In this document: piece by piece, positions 10,421 to 23,959 of the stretch
How the letters are laid out: each line of letters starts with the position of its first letter
Position numbering within the stretch: position 1 is the stretch's first letter
NCBI GenBank assembly: GCA_003024785.1
Contig: PUQB01000186.1
Coordinates: 167,780 to 231,779, forward strand
Source of the DNA: Selaginella tamariscina
Taxonomy: Eukaryota; Streptophyta; Lycopodiopsida; Selaginellales; Selaginellaceae
DNA length: 64,000 nt
Reading direction: 5' to 3'
Translations under genes and position numbers: made by a program
The notes under the pieces: generated by a model
What the model saw: the letters and a program-made list of their open reading frames with translations, nothing else
Database searches by the model: none
What the model was told of the DNA's origin: nothing

Positions 10421-13400
10421 TAAGTGTATGTTAATATGATCACCTTTTCAGTCTCCCTAATGGCTTTTTTGGTTGTGCAGCTCTTATGGGGCATTGAGTC
10501 AACAATGCTATCCACAAAGTCTCTAATGACTTGCACAATTGTCAAGACATGCGACCTTGTTTTATCCAAGTCAGAATTGTCATGTTCAACATGTCTTGCA
10601 TTGTACATCCAATCGCTCTTATATCTTAATTGTACATATTAAAAATATATTAAATTAATTGCATGTTACCTAAAGTATATGGATTTTGATATGCCGTATA
10701 TTATATACCATGCCTTTATGCAAACATTATGTTTATCAAACACTAGACCCCAATTTGCATCATCTTAATCATTTATATTGATAACTTGACTTAAGGCACC
10801 ATACACATGTTGCACCTTTTCACTCTAAGACAACTGATGATATGTGGTTCGTGCTTGCAAGATTGTTTCACACTCAACATGTTGGTAGTAGTGACTTTAC
10901 AACAATCCACCAATGTAATGTGTCTTGTAATCTTATCAGATCGTAGCTTTTTTATTTTTACACCCTAATGGTGGAGACATACCTACACTTTCATATTTTG
11001 AGATGCTTGACAATAACTCTAGTTGTTCATTTGAATCTTGACTAGTATTTGACAAAGTTGAGAATCTGCTTCTATCCAGGCGTTTCAACTGAGAAATAGG
11101 TGTTCATTCAGATAAAGTGGAGAAGCCACGACTATGATTTTTTCAACAACTACACCTACATGGTAATAACAACATTATGATGGTGTTTGTTGTATTAAGA
11201 AATTGGACTTTCTTTGTAAGACACTTAGTATGATCCTAACATTTTACTATGTAAAATGTATTGAGGGCAAAATCAATAAAATTCAATTTTGAAAAGTCAA
11301 TTTGAGTTTAAACTCACGTGGAGGTGGGATCATAGTTGCAATCTTTAAATACATTGTTGAACATATATCTTAGCTTGAGCACCTGTTATTAATGATTGTC
11401 GGCGAGAACACCATTAACAACCACGTGGTGGAGCCTAACTTCAAGTTCGAAACCTTGATATGCAAATGAAGCATCCTTAACTGGCCAACTCATGTTAAGA
11501 ATGATGATAGAGAAGCCACTCAAATTCATCAAATAGATGTTGAACCCCTTGCCACATCGACACCATCTTATGTGGGACTTGTACCAAATACACTTATTAG
11601 TTGAACAATAGTGCTTTGAGAGTTGGGAACCAAATCCATTTAGGTGTGCACCATGCATACGACAACATCACACCCTCATATATGAGTTAACCCATGTTCA
11701 AAGGCAAAAGGGCCAAAAATTTGTTGAGGATTTTGAATAGGATGCATATTGGCAACAAATAATGAGACCTTGAGTACATAAACAATGTGTGTACATGATC
11801 CATCAAATGATCCTATCTTCCCTCATTTGTTTGTTACAAATAAAGAAATTGATTGATATAATAACATTGTTTCTCGTATAAAGAACCTAGAATACAATAT
11901 TTTGCTCGGCTTGTGCAAAGCTACCTAATAAAGCATACCAAATAGTGGCCTATGACATTATGACAAACTTGTGTTAAAACTGCAATAGAGATAAATTACA
12001 ACCTTGATGTAACTGAATGAATGAAAAACAAAAATGTTAGCATATTTAAACATTTACAACACATTGTTTGATAATACAGTTTCAAACTGACATCGCTAGA
12101 GTGGGTATAGCCACACAAGCCACAAACATTTTTTATTTAAATGGTATAGCCCTTGATTGGATTCCCATTTCCAAAGATCATTTAACATTATGGTTATAAA
12201 TCTGCACACGACGCAATTCTAAGAAAATGATGAACCAACATGGATATGCTACACTCCAAAACTTGTTTTTAAATAACTATTACTTCACCTAACTTTACCA
12301 TTGAGGATGTTGTGAGCAACAAAAGCATTAAACTGAGTAGAAAAACTATAAAGCTTATTCTTAAACAATTATTATTCACTTAAACTTATCATTAGGATGT
12401 TGTGAGCAACAAAATTGCACATCTAGGAACCACCAAAACAATGGATGAGTCCAATGCTTAATCTTGCACCTTTCCAATCTAACCATATGATTCTTGTGAG
12501 TCTCAACACAAAAAGCACCCAAGCACACTCAAAGAATATCATAGCTTCACATTCCTTGCAACCAACTCACAAGCTTTATTTACAAGAACCAATAACATTT
12601 CACTAATAATTTATTGATAATATTTAATTTTTGTTTTAATAATCATAAACCACAGCTTTGCAATGTTGTTCAAGTCCAATGTTTTCTTGATCAACAATAC
12701 ATATCAAGCAATTGAAAATGCAACTATTTATATAACAAAGATATTATTTCAAACCATATCACAAACATATATCATTTCTCCATCTTGCAACATGGGCGTA
12801 GTTCTTGCAATATTACATTGCATGCTTAGTAAAAGCGAGATTTTCAATGTTAATTTATTAAATCTGCATGTCAACTAAATTATCAAATGTTAACAAATGA
12901 ACATGCATTTACACAAATTGTCCAAGAATGGACAACATTATATAGATTGCTTTTAAACCACATCTACATAAACGTGGCTTCAGTGTTTCACGCTCAACAA
13001 CTCTTAAAGCTTACTGAAGCAACCATTCCCTAACATTTATATGTTTTCCTAACAAAACATAGAATATTCAACTCAAATCAACACAAAAGTGCATTCTAAT
13101 ATTACAATTCTATAAACATTATGTATTTCTAAATCTACATAAAATAGGATCATCCCTTCAACCTTGAGTTCCATCAACATTTGAATGAACCAAAGCATAT
13201 TGATATGTCACTTACTCTAATTTATACAAATCATATCGAAGACAATTTGCTTTCTTGTATAATGAGATATGTAATGAAAGTCACACAAAGCTCAAGAGCA
13301 ATGGTGTGGGTTAAAATTGGCACATTACATCCATCAAAAATTCAAATCTCATTAGATTCTTAAAATTGATACATCTTGCCCTACAATAGGGTGCCTTAAA

Positions 13401-13543
13401 GGTATTGAATACACAATAAAAAAACTTAAATTTCATTTATTTGCTCCCTATACTCATTTTAGATTTGCCTGTATTTTTACTTAAGGTTGCTTATATATCT
13501 AAATTTTATTGAGAAAACTAATCCATCCAATTGATTAAGCCCC
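10420..13543. other. No gene recognised
   Basis: AT-rich sequence with only short open frames that show no known motif or codon pattern. It may be the upstream continuation (gag side) of the decayed gypsy element, but I saw no match that proves this. Confidence 0.4.
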
Positions 13544-13566
13544 AAAAAAAAAAAAAAAAAAAAAAA
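13544..13566 (+). repeat. A23 homopolymer
   Basis: A run of 23 A. It could be the tail of a retroposed sequence; no recognisable LINE or SINE body was seen on its 5' side. Confidence 0.9.
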
Positions 13567-14400
13567 TTGAAAGTCTCACAAGACTCAGTTTTTGTTTATA
13601 TTATATAATAAATTAATTTAGTGTTGTTATGAACACATCGATGGCCATTTTAAATCCTAAATCCATATGATAATATTAAGGTTAATAATTAAGTAAGCAT
13701 GACCACATAACATATTATTTACTTGAGTTAAAAGATTTAGCTTGAAAATAAACTCACCAAAGTTAAACATAATAACATAGTTAAAAATCATGAGGATAAT
13801 AACTAAATTAAAATTTTAACTTAAGATTAAACTTATCATATTAAGAATAAAAATTTAATTAAGGGTTAATTCAAAAATAAGATAAATTCACTAGGATAAT
13901 AATTAAATTAAGGATCTAATTTAAAAAATAAACTTATTAAATTAAAAATAACAACTGTAAAGGTCTATTAATTAATAAATTATTATTAAATAATTAAGCC
14001 TACCAATAATGAATTAATAATCATATAAATTAAAATTGATATTTAGTGTATATGTATCTTGCATTAAATATCTTATTGTGTTAAAATTTTGCACGTGTAA
14101 TTAATAAAAATCCTTTTATAATGCAAACTCAATATAACGTAATAGCGCTTCAACAAATATTACTACAATAAGTTTAAACTTCAAATACTCACTATAGCGT
14201 AAAAAAACAAACCTTATATGTTAATTACTTCTGAACTTGGGGTATATAATACGAAAGTTAAATAAATTGGTGTTATAATGGTTTTGCACTGTTAACACAA
14301 GTAGTAAATCTATTTGCAGAACACGGGAATCAAGTTAAACAATAGAAATAATTAATACCTAGGTTTGACATTTATGGTTCTCTTCTGTATTGTTGGCCAT
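13567..14400. other. AT-rich intergenic sequence
   Basis: Very AT-rich, with repeated TTAAGGTTAATAATTAAGTA-like words and no coding signal. It ends downstream (3') of the minus-strand carrier gene. A (CT)n(CA)n microsatellite lies at about 14448-14482. Confidence 0.5.
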
Positions 14401-14597
14401 TGTAACTGTTCGTGTCCTCTTGCAAGTGTAACAACTTGAACCTGTCCTTCTCTCTCTCTCCCTACACACACACACACACACATGGAGAGAGAGAGAGCAG
14501 ATATGATGTATACTGTACAAATACAATGATCAAGGTAATCTTCTGTTATTCATTATTATCATTCACATACCTCAAAAAATTCATTGCAAAAAAGAAC

Positions 14598-14990
14598 TCA
14601 TGCAGAAGCTTGTAAGACGACCTTCCGTTCGTATAGTCCCGTAATCTGATCGGCAACGCCCCACATTATGGCCTGCCCAGGTGGAATCCTCATTAACCTT
14701 GGTAGCAACCCCTTCCATAGAGCCCGTAAACCTTCTTCTGCATATATAGTTGTTATTGCGTTAAACATCCCTGTGTACTTCGGATTCTGCCTGTTCTGTG
14801 CCATAAGCCGAGTCTTCACAACGTCAAACGGACCTATCTCAGAAAGTGTAAGACTCTCTCTCTCTCTCTCTGCGGGCGTGTTTAAGTTATTTAGCACTGA
14901 ACATATAAACTTATGCGTTTTCTTTATATATAAACTCGTGAAAAAAATAACATCAGTTATTAGTTTCAACTTGAAATTTGGACAAAGGTA

Positions 14991-15046
<56 letters not shown>

Positions 15047-16433
15047 GAGAGAGAGAGAAAAGAGAGAGGAGAGATCGTAATACAGAGATATATTATGGAA
15101 GAACATGCCATTATGTATACACGAACGCTGGATGCACACATACACAAACGTGCGCACAAATTACCTGTGCAAACTGGCCCAACGCACCCAGCAAGGAAAC
15201 CAGAAACCATGGATTGCCAAGGCAGTAGAACTCGGCCATCTCCGTCGTTTTTGCTCCATAAAAGAGTGTCGAAAGCATTCTTCGCAGTGAACATTGCTGA
15301 TTGATTAATCCCATTTCGCATTACTGTTGGCAAAGCCCCTGACCAGAGGCTTAGTATTCCTTCTTCTCTTACGATTGTCGTTGCACAGTTTACGGGCCCC
15401 TTGTACTTCAGTAGTTCTCGTGCTAAACCTCTTTGCTGCTGTAACCTTATTTAACAACCTGTTTTAAACAGAAGTTAGCAAGAAACATACATACGTAGCT
15501 ACAATACATGCACACCACACATGGGTGTGTGTGTGTATATATATATATATACATCCAATGGATTAAAAAGAAGCAAGCAATGACGTAGTAAATACCAAAA
15601 GCAGTCTATAGTGTCATAAATAACAGCATATAATCAAGGTGAAAGCAACGTAGCCTTACAATAATGAATCCAGATGTTGATGCTAAAGTTGACAACAGGC
15701 AACCTCATAATTCATAATAAAGAGACTTATTATCAATCACATTGAAACTATCGAAATTGAGTTGAAATGTGTGATGCTCCACCAGGAAACGAAAACGATA
15801 CAATGCATACACAACAGGCTACTCACATATATAGATACATAGATAAATACAGAGAGAAGACGTATATAACAGAAAAGAGTTTATACATAGCAAAAAGTAT
15901 AGACCATGAGTCTGTACATAAAAGAACGATCTTTTATACACTTCATTGCCACAACGAAAAACTCATAGCATATATACACGTACACGAAGGAGATACATGC
16001 ACACACACACATGTGTGCGTGTGTGGACACGTACCTCGAAAGGAGTAACAATAACAAGAGCTTCTAAGACGCCAGCTCCGAATCCAGAGGCTAATCTAGC
16101 ACCAGCAGTAAGCTTACCGGTCTCAGAATTAGCAAAAGAATTCTGTAACAAAGCATTGGCTCCCATGCGAAGCGTGTACTTGAGCGTGAGATGAGTCGCA
16201 AACGGCGTCAGTCCCTTCCAAAGCGCTCGCACACCCTCCTTGTTCACGATTGTGTATCCGCAGTGTGAAATACCTCTATACTGTCGGCTGTTATCCAGCT
16301 GAAGCCGCGTCTTGATCACGTCGATCGGCTGCAAGCAGCACGCTTCCACAATGCCGCCTAGAGAACCCGAAACCGCCTTGATCGTCGGAGGAACCGCCGT
16401 GTCTCGCTTCTGAGGCGGATTTTTGTCGGCCAT
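14598..16433 (-). CDS. SFC1: Mitochondrial succinate/fumarate carrier (3 exons)
   Basis: Mitochondrial carrier family protein of 309 residues if read through one indel. In the family it exchanges cytosolic succinate for matrix fumarate across the inner membrane and links lipid breakdown to gluconeogenesis. Coding exons: 16433-16035, 15458-15165, 14833-14598, all with GT-AG borders. The three signature repeats are visible: PIDVIKTR, PFEVVK..R (across the first junction) and PFDVVKTR. Other plant-SFC-like stretches are KAVSGSLGG, EACCLQPIDV, PTVMRNGINQ and LMRIPPGQAIMW. The start is the first ATG (MADKNPPQ). Exon 2 opens GTTGTTAAATAAGG, one A short of the expected V-V-K-I-R; the summed exons are 929 nt, exactly one short of 310 codons. 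I judge this an assembly error rather than a pseudogene. Confidence 0.9.
14990..15072. repeat. Compound (CT)n(TA)n(GA)n microsatellite
   Basis: CT repeats, then AT repeats, then GAGAGAGAGA, in intron 2 of the carrier gene. Apparent proteins of IYIYIY and RERERE type around here are artefacts of this repeat. Confidence 0.95.
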
Positions 16434-17500
16434 TGCTGCCGGAAGTGAATTTTCAGTAGATTGCTGAAACAGCTCTGTTACGCTTCCGAAATCTGAAAAA
16501 AAAGCCCCGAGACAGCAGATTTCTGCAGAAAAGGATGCCGCAGCTCCAAGATTGAAGATTTCTACTCTTTTCTTCGTAAAAATGCAGATTTTGGCACTAA
16601 GAGAACAGATAGAATGGGAGATTGCAAGGGTTGAAGATCGATCCAAGGAAGAATAGAAACATTCAAGAAGCCATTAACATCAAAAGAACAATCTGCGGAA
16701 GAACCGCAGTCGATTACGATCAGCTGCGCCAGAGGCTGCAAGAGCCCTAAAACATTGAGTATTGACCATATTTGACTGCAGACGAGTGGTCATTACTTGA
16801 ATTATAAAATTATTCTTATTTAAAAATTAAACACATTAAACACAGGTTACTTAATCCAATATAATTTTAATATATTGATTAAAATTTTCTAAAACTTCAA
16901 TATATATATAATATAACATGTGAGTAATTAATATAACTTTAATATAATTATTAAATCATGTGAATAACTAAAAGAATTATTAAGATCATGTGAATAGTTT
17001 TAATATAATTATTTAAGACTTAACACAACTTTAACATAGTAGTTCAAACTATAAAAGGGCCACACACAAGATGGTTTTACAATCTAGAGTCTCACGTGGA
17101 TACTATCTACTCTAGCCTTAACTACTCCATGAGTAGAAAGGGCAACTGGGGACACCTTACATCAAGTTGGGGTGCTACGCATGGATTTCCCATTAGGGTT
17201 TCTAGAGTTTCTTTGTGCCATGGTAAATCCATATGGTGTATCAGCACTGTACATACACTGAACACTAAAAAATGGTATGGAACTCATCTTTTACATCAAT
17301 GACACAATTTGCATATTCTCTCTCTCCTAGGGACTACCATCCATTGCCTACCTCTACGTATAGCCGATGTAAACATTCCTATCCTCCTCCTACCCATGGT
17401 CAAGTTTCCAATACGGGTTGAAGTATTGCGAGTAGAGCTCCAACTTGTTACTATTTCCTCTCCTTAACCATTATACAATCCTTGTTACATCCATTGCTCA
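16434..17500. other. Carrier 5' flank and AT-rich spacer
   Basis: 16434-16760 is likely the 5' UTR and promoter of the carrier gene: GC content stays high and an open frame continues upstream of the chosen ATG without carrier homology. From about 16790 the sequence becomes AT-rich with TTTAATATAATTA-type words. No gene was recognised. Confidence 0.4.
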
Positions 17501-19159
17501 TCAAATTTTTTCTCTAATAACATTTCTATACACAAACCAAATCTCTGGGTCTATTTTGTAGGTCTCTCCACCATCTTCCATGCTGATTAGGTGCCGTATT
17601 GTTCGTTTCCATGCAAGTAGTTCTATTGGCATTAGCCCCGACTCCAACACAAGGATCTCATATTGTGTTGACTTCTGCACTCTCCACTCCACTCCACTCA
17701 TAGAACTATTGTTTTGTGCCTCTAATATTTTAGACATTGTCTTGGCAATCCCATCTTGCATTTGTATAGTAGCCTCGTGCTCACCTTGGTCATGTAATAT
17801 GTGTGTTTGATATCCATGCCTTGATGTCATTCCTCTTCGCTTGGCTTTGCATATTAATACATTACGAGCATAACGTTGCTCAAATCATGTCCACTACCTC
17901 TACCTTTCACAAGTATTTTGTACTCATGTACTACCTCTACCTCCTATCCATTATAGAAACAACGTTTATGTCTTCCTTATAGAAACAACGTTTATGTCTT
18001 CCTTATGTTCACTGTGAGTCATGTCTCTACTACACATAAATCTTCAAGGATTTGCAATTGTTGTTGCATCATCTTACTTAATATGCCAATCAACAATAGA
18101 TTGATCTGCATACAATAATAAGTGTAAAAACATCTCAACCAACTTCACATGGGAAAACTCATGTCTCTTCAGTGCCTCTTCCAACACATTGATGTAGATC
18201 CTAAAGAGTGGGCATCCTTGTTTTACCCCGATATCACATGTGATTAATGGTTTACATGGAAGTCGCTTGGACTGAGGCATAGAGAGTTCTGATGGCAATG
18301 ACCAACTTCGATAGTGCACCCAACGTCTCTAGTCATTAAAAGAGATTATTCCATGCTACTGTGTCAAACGCTTTGCAAAAGCCAACAGAACAATAGTATA
18401 ATAGTTGACTAGTCTTCACCAAACCCATTGTGCAAGTGTCTTGAAGGTTATTAGGGAGTTACGGCATGGAAACTTACCTATATGTTTGCATGTACACCTA
18501 CCTCCTTGGCCATCTCATCTTCTCAATCATCAAAGTGAACAACTTGAAAGATGAATTTACCATATTGGTTCTATAGTTGGATTGTACTAGTGAGTCTCCT
18601 AATTTGTAAATGGGAACCACCTTGTTCATCAACCACACGTGTGGAAAGTTTGTGCTAATGATGTTTTTGAAAATGAGAACCAATATCTTAGTGTCCTCAT
18701 GCTGCTCTCAATAGCTCTGTTGTGAAATGGTTTCACAACAGAAATTATTAAGACATATGCATATGCCGTTGTACCTCTTGGTATTTAAAAATAACATGTT
18801 CCACTACTCAGTGAAATCGAGTCTTCTTCCCATTATATCTTTGGTAGCTCTTTTGCTTCCATATAATATAATTTTTTGAGGTATGATGTCCTCACTTCTA
18901 CATCATTTAAGAGTAGTCTTGTCTGGTTCTTCTTGAACACCTTGTATACCTTCTTTGAGTTGTATTGGATGTCATTTGCCTATCCCTGATTGAACCATCT
19001 TATGTATTGATATTCTTTGCCTCTTCTTTCATCTAGGATCCATGGACCATCTTGTCCTCATGTATTGTGCATGTAGTAGACAACATTCTTGGTCCCACCA
19101 TGGCTTATAAGGTAAGTGCATTGTGCTCCTTGGGAATCGTTGTCAAAAGACCTTCATAA
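17500..19159 (-). pseudogene. Non-LTR retrotransposon (LINE) RT remnant
   Basis: Minus-strand translations show LINE-type reverse transcriptase blocks: WLMNKVVPIYKLGDS and NYRTNMVNSSFKLF (about 18640-18530), which match the V-P-I-x-K-x-G-D...NYRP region, then GVKQGCPLFRIYINVLEEAL (about 18230-18160) and LLLYADQSI (about 18110), where the second active-site D is Q. A downstream fragment with ESGLMPIELLAWKR (about 17640-17600) fits the C-terminal part. Stops and shifts separate the blocks. A 26-bp tandem duplication lies at 17951-18002. The hAT element at 19168 may be inserted in it. Confidence 0.7.
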
Positions 19160-19167
19160 CTTCCTAG

Positions 19168-21711
19168 CATACTTGCATTCGAACAGGTACGATTAATAAA
19201 AACGCTGTTTAAAATGCACGTATAATACGGCATTTAAACCCAAGAATATTTTTAAAAAACCCTAAAGAATATGCTTTCTTTTACTTAGGATTAGGGTTCA
19301 TGTAAAATCAGGGTTCGCGGGATCCGGAAGTGCTGAGGTAAGTCCGGGATGGGGGGAGGAAGGCAGCCATGCTGGGCTGGGCTCATGTTCTGAAACTGAG
19401 GTCGACATCCGAGACAAGCCACGGCATGAGTCCATAGAAGTGTAAGTATTGCTCGAATACTTACACCGGCGCGGCTGAACGAGTTCGCGCTCACCTTGGG
19501 GGTGTGAAAGGAAGGAATGTAGATTTGTACAGGACAGGTGCCACTGGAGGTGGTGAACAAGGCTCGGGCATCTTTTAATCGTGTGGAGCTCAACGAAGAG
19601 CTCCATGATTGCAGCAAGTCCCCAAGAGAGACTTGCCTTAGCTCACGAGATTGAGGTCGGTGAGGTGAGCGATGTACCAGCTGCGGGCAAGTGGTGGGAC
19701 TACCGGAGGCTGGGCGAGGCGAGCAGCGGCAGCGTTCCACTTTCCGGGAGTAGCAGTCTTAAACAAAGTGCTGCACCGGCACTGGATGGTGACATTTGAA
19801 AGATGATGAAGTCTGCAAAGGTTCAATGTCTGGATGATGCCGTGGCTGAGTTCTTCTACGTTGAAAATATCCCTTTCAACACCATTCAGAGGCCAAATCT
19901 GAGGAAGTTGCTTCAAGCTGCTATCGACTTCGACCCTGGAGCTCTTGCACAGATGATGGGATATGAGAAGCTGCGAAGTACACAGTTGAAGAAGCTTTAT
20001 GATAGTGTCAATGCTCGACTTGATCCAATCCGTGAGGGGTGGAGAGATATGGAGTTAGCATCGTCACCGATGGCTGGTCTGACAACCGTAGCGATCCTTG
20101 ATCAACTTCATGGCCTCCAACGTCCAAGGTTCGTTTTCTTGAAGTCTATAGATTCCGAGGGCAGGACAAAGACAGGAGAGTGGATTTGGGTCGAGCTGAA
20201 GAAAGTGATTCAAGAAGTTGGCGAAAAAATGTTGTTCAGGTGATCACTAACAATGCATCAAACTGTGTGTAGATGGGAGAACTCATGACAGCTGAGTATC
20301 CTCACATTCTCCACAACCGGTGTGTGTGCCACATCTTGGACCTTCTCTTCGAAGACATTGGGAGCTTGTTGTGGGTAAAACCACTGGTGAAAGGCTGCAA
20401 TGAGGTGGTAACTTTTATCACCAAAAAACCTTGTGTTCTGGCTTTGTTTCGGAAGCTGAGTAATCGAGATCTCATCAAGCCGGCGAGCACAAGGTTCGCT
20501 TACATGTTTCTAGTGATGTCTTAGCTCCTGAATCTGACGACCTTGGAGGCATTGAAGGAGATGGTTGTGAGCTCCAAGTGGCGGCGATTGGATGTCACGA
20601 AGACCGCCAAAGCCCAGTGCATTCGAACTCGGATCTTAGAAGAGACTCTGAACTCTTTCTACTAGGTGCCAACTTGTTGGTGCTGCTTGGACCGCTCCTC
20701 AAGGTCTTGAAGCTTGCGGACCGGGAGGGGGCAACTTCCGGTCTCATTTTCGAGGTATGGACCGGATGAATGAGAAGCTTTCAGAGGATGTTGAGACTGG
20801 GATTTTAGCTGAGGAAGAGGTCGAGGAGATCAACAGGTTCATGATGGAGGATCATGGCGAGGGAGGTCGGAAAGCAGCTCGTTGGTTCCAGATGCATTTG
20901 ATCTTGCATGGAGTTGCTTTTGTTCTGAACCCAGCTTTTCTTCATCTCCCTCTCGACCAGAGGCTCAAGAAGATTTTGTGGAGTACCTAGAGTTGTATTG
21001 CAAAGGAGATTGAGGACTTCAACACAAGCTGCTGCACGAGTTTCAGAGTTTTCGTCAACAACTTGGCCGTTTGTTCTCTTCGGAGGCAGCAAAGTAGGTG
21101 CGTATAAACTGTTTGTTTATCAACATTTTAGACTGATTCTCTTGTATAGATGGAGAACCGGAAACACCCGGTGAGTTGGTGGAGCAACTTTGGTGCAGGC
21201 ACACCAGAACTTCAAAGGCTTGCTTTACGAATCTTGAGTCAGCCAGTTTGTGCTTCACCATGCGAGCGAAACTGGAGCTTATGGAGCATGATCCAGATGA
21301 AGAGGAGGTCTCGACTGCTCTCCAAAAACTCGGAGAAGCTGGTTTTTGTGCACACAAATATGCGTGTCGTACAAAGATCGAGTCCGGAGTTTGAGGCTTA
21401 TCGAGCATGATCTTGATAACCTTGAGCTTGAGCCTCAATGGCAAAGGATCCTTGCACTTCAGGAGGTTGTTGAAGAACCTCTTCAACAACCTGATGACGA
21501 CGGCTAGTGGTGATGATGTTCTAGATTCGGAGGATGAAGATTAGATTAAACCTATATTATATTATGTTAATTTGTTTAGTAATAGTTAATTATTTTTTAA
21601 TTATATTAAAATTGAAAACCATTATACCCATTCAAAAAAAAGCTAAACGGGTATTAAACGTTCGATACCCGTTCGAATCCGATTGTGTTCGAATGTTCGG
21701 ATGCAAGTATG
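19168..21711 (+). mobile_element. hAT DNA transposon with TIRs and 8-bp target duplication
   Basis: The left end is CATACTTGCATTCGAAC (19168-19184). The right end (21695-21711) is its inverted copy with one mismatch. Both are flanked by the direct repeat CTTCCTAG (19160-19167 and 21712-21719); 8-bp target duplications are the hAT hallmark. The inside carries hAT transposase remnants on the plus strand. An AAACCCTAAA word lies near 19255-19265, close to the left end. Confidence 0.92.
19800..21410 (+). pseudogene. hAT transposase, DUF659-type, frame broken
   Basis: Order along the plus strand: an N-terminal block with FFYVENIPFNTIQRPNL (19850-19900); a DUF659-like part including ADGWSDNRSDP read across two frames (20065-20100) and ITNNASN followed by a stop then MGELMTAEYPHI (20240-20300); CVCHILDLLFEDIG (20320-20365); and the C-terminal hAT dimerisation region with WWSNFG, ELQRLALRILSQPVCASPCERNWS (split here) and MRVVQR (21175-21380). 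The family cuts and pastes hAT elements. In-frame stops and shifts suggest it is non-functional, subject to the indel caveat for the whole window. Confidence 0.8.
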
Positions 21712-21719
21712 CTTCCTAG

Positions 21720-23640
21720 TTATGCTTTTTTTGCGAGTGGTGTTGTGTGTCTCTTGGCCTTCCCACTTTCCTTTAAGAGCCTTTGGAACCTTGAATGCAT
21801 TCATTTTATACATGATTAGTTTCACCTTTTGTGTATTCACCCTCTCAACTGATGTAACTCAAAATTCATATTCATCGGGTGGTGATCTAACTTTATTGAG
21901 AAGTCAAGTTGTCAGAACTCTTTAACTATCTTGCTTGGCTCAATAGTGAGTAAGTAGTCATTCGTGTTTTCTCCCACATTGAAGCTACATGTTACTCCTC
22001 TTTTGGTTAGTTATTGTGAATTATCAGTCCCATTGTCATGCAAAATTAATGAATTTCAAGCATGTGGGAGAGATGAAACTTTCTTCCTCAGTGTATGCTC
22101 ATGTCTATATGGACTAAGCTCTATAACCAAACCATCCTAGACGACTAGCTTAGTTTGGGTGGTTTTTGTCCACGAGTTAAAGTCGCATACGATCACTACA
22201 ACATGTGCTTTAGTGGCTCCATGCTGCCACCAATTCTCCCAAGTCATCAATTAGGTCCTTGTTCAATCTGATGAGAAGTAAATACCATGTCCTAGCTTCA
22301 ATACTCTTTGACTCTTGTTGCTACAAAGTGTTTGGATCTATTCATTGCTTGAAGAGAGACCAAGGTTGTTATGTTGTCTCTAACATATATGGCCAAGGTG
22401 TATACTCAAGCTTACCCTCCACGTTTGTGACCACTCATTTGTGAATTCATTTTTAATTTTGCCTATTGTGTGCTCTTAATTGTCCTTACTCTTGTACTTT
22501 TGCTTATTTCTATGTGTGTGTATCCCATATATGTGATGTGCAAGAACAATCTACATGCTTTCCACATTTCCCATCTCTGTTGCTGACATAGACCAGGTTT
22601 GCATAGGTGAGCTGTTGTATCTCATGTTTGCAGAGACTAGCCATCAACTTCTATCAGTTTAGATTTGTGTGCTCTGCTCATGTGTGTTTGATTTTCTTTA
22701 ACCTTTATTTTCACATAGAGAAAAAGGTGGGGAGGCTTGCTTGTCTTTTTATAACCTTACTTCTTTTGATTAACTTCAAATGGCTATTGAGGCTTTTCAC
22801 ACATGATAACCAAGTTATCCTTTATTGTTCTCTTTATTGTTCATTTTCTTACGACTATGCATGGATTTAACTTAGGCTCTCAAGGGCTTGTCCTTTGTAT
22901 TCTAGAATTCTTAGAATATAAGTTCCCAACATGCACAAAGCTCTTGTTTCTAGGGTAAGTTGAGGTAATTCAAGTCCGATATGTGTTCATCTTTTCTATA
23001 GATGCACATGGGAAGTGGTTCATTTACACAAACTTCTATCATCACTATGTTGCTTTCTATGTCTATGTACGTGCAAGGATGCACATGTCTTATGCCTCTC
23101 CGTTAAAGGTGTTTGTATGTGCAGTTGTATACTTGTAGCATGTAATATAAACAATACTTAACTCTATATTTTTAATTTCTAATATTTCATTACTTTTCTA
23201 TTTACCAAGTTTGTAATAATTTATATTTAGTTGGAATTATGTATTTTAGGCTTAAGAATCCCTAATATAAATGTAAAATATATTTATTTATATATTGTTA
23301 CATAAATAAATTAATTTTATATTAAAAATTAATTATTATGTTTCATAATTTTATTAAACTTTGATTCTCTAAGAATATAAATTATTAATGTTAACTATGT
23401 TTAATACATGCAATTAGTTAATAATAATGTTTATTATACTTTTATAGGTATGCAGATACATGACTAGATTCTGCCTAGAAGTTGAATATACTGCATAAGT
23501 ATTTATTAAGTTTCTAAAAAAGGTTATACATTGATATTTCTATATAAGAATCACTTGCTAAAAGAAAAGCACAATCTTGTTATTATGAATATATTGTTAA
23601 AGTTCTTAATTATAATATATTTTTGATATAAACTTGCAAT
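21720..23640. other. No gene recognised
   Basis: The left part (to about 22900) is moderately GC-balanced and may continue the LINE remnant interrupted by the hAT element. The right part is AT-rich. No conserved protein motif was seen in any frame. Confidence 0.4.
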
Positions 23641-23645
23641 AAGTT

Positions 23646-23874
23646 TGTAAGGTTTCATGGTATATACGTAGTATATACGCCATGTAGACTCCATATAGGC
23701 GCCATGTGGCACTAGGATTTAATTAGCACCAGGCACAATAATCTGGGCGCTAGCTAATCTAAGCACCAAGATTTACTAGCACCAAGAGCGCTAATCCTGG
23801 CATGAACACTTAGTATAAATGCCTTGTATAAGACAGACCTAATTGAATCATATTTGGTATTCACACCTCTCTCA
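23646..23874 (+). repeat. 5' LTR of gypsy element 3
   Basis: 229 bp with TG...CA ends and a TATAAATG box near 23814. It is followed by TTGGTGAAGAAGTTGAG, which does not match the common initiator-tRNA primer site. Confidence 0.7.
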
Positions 23875-23959
23875 TTGGTGAAGAAGTTGAGTAATCCTTT
23901 GAAGGTTTAGCTTTTTGTGTTCTTCTTTGTTTCTCTCTCCCTTTGTTATTATTGTTTGT

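Noticed and set aside
13544-13566. A23 run as proof of a SINE or LINE insertion
   Set aside because: No target duplication, body or promoter box could be found upstream.
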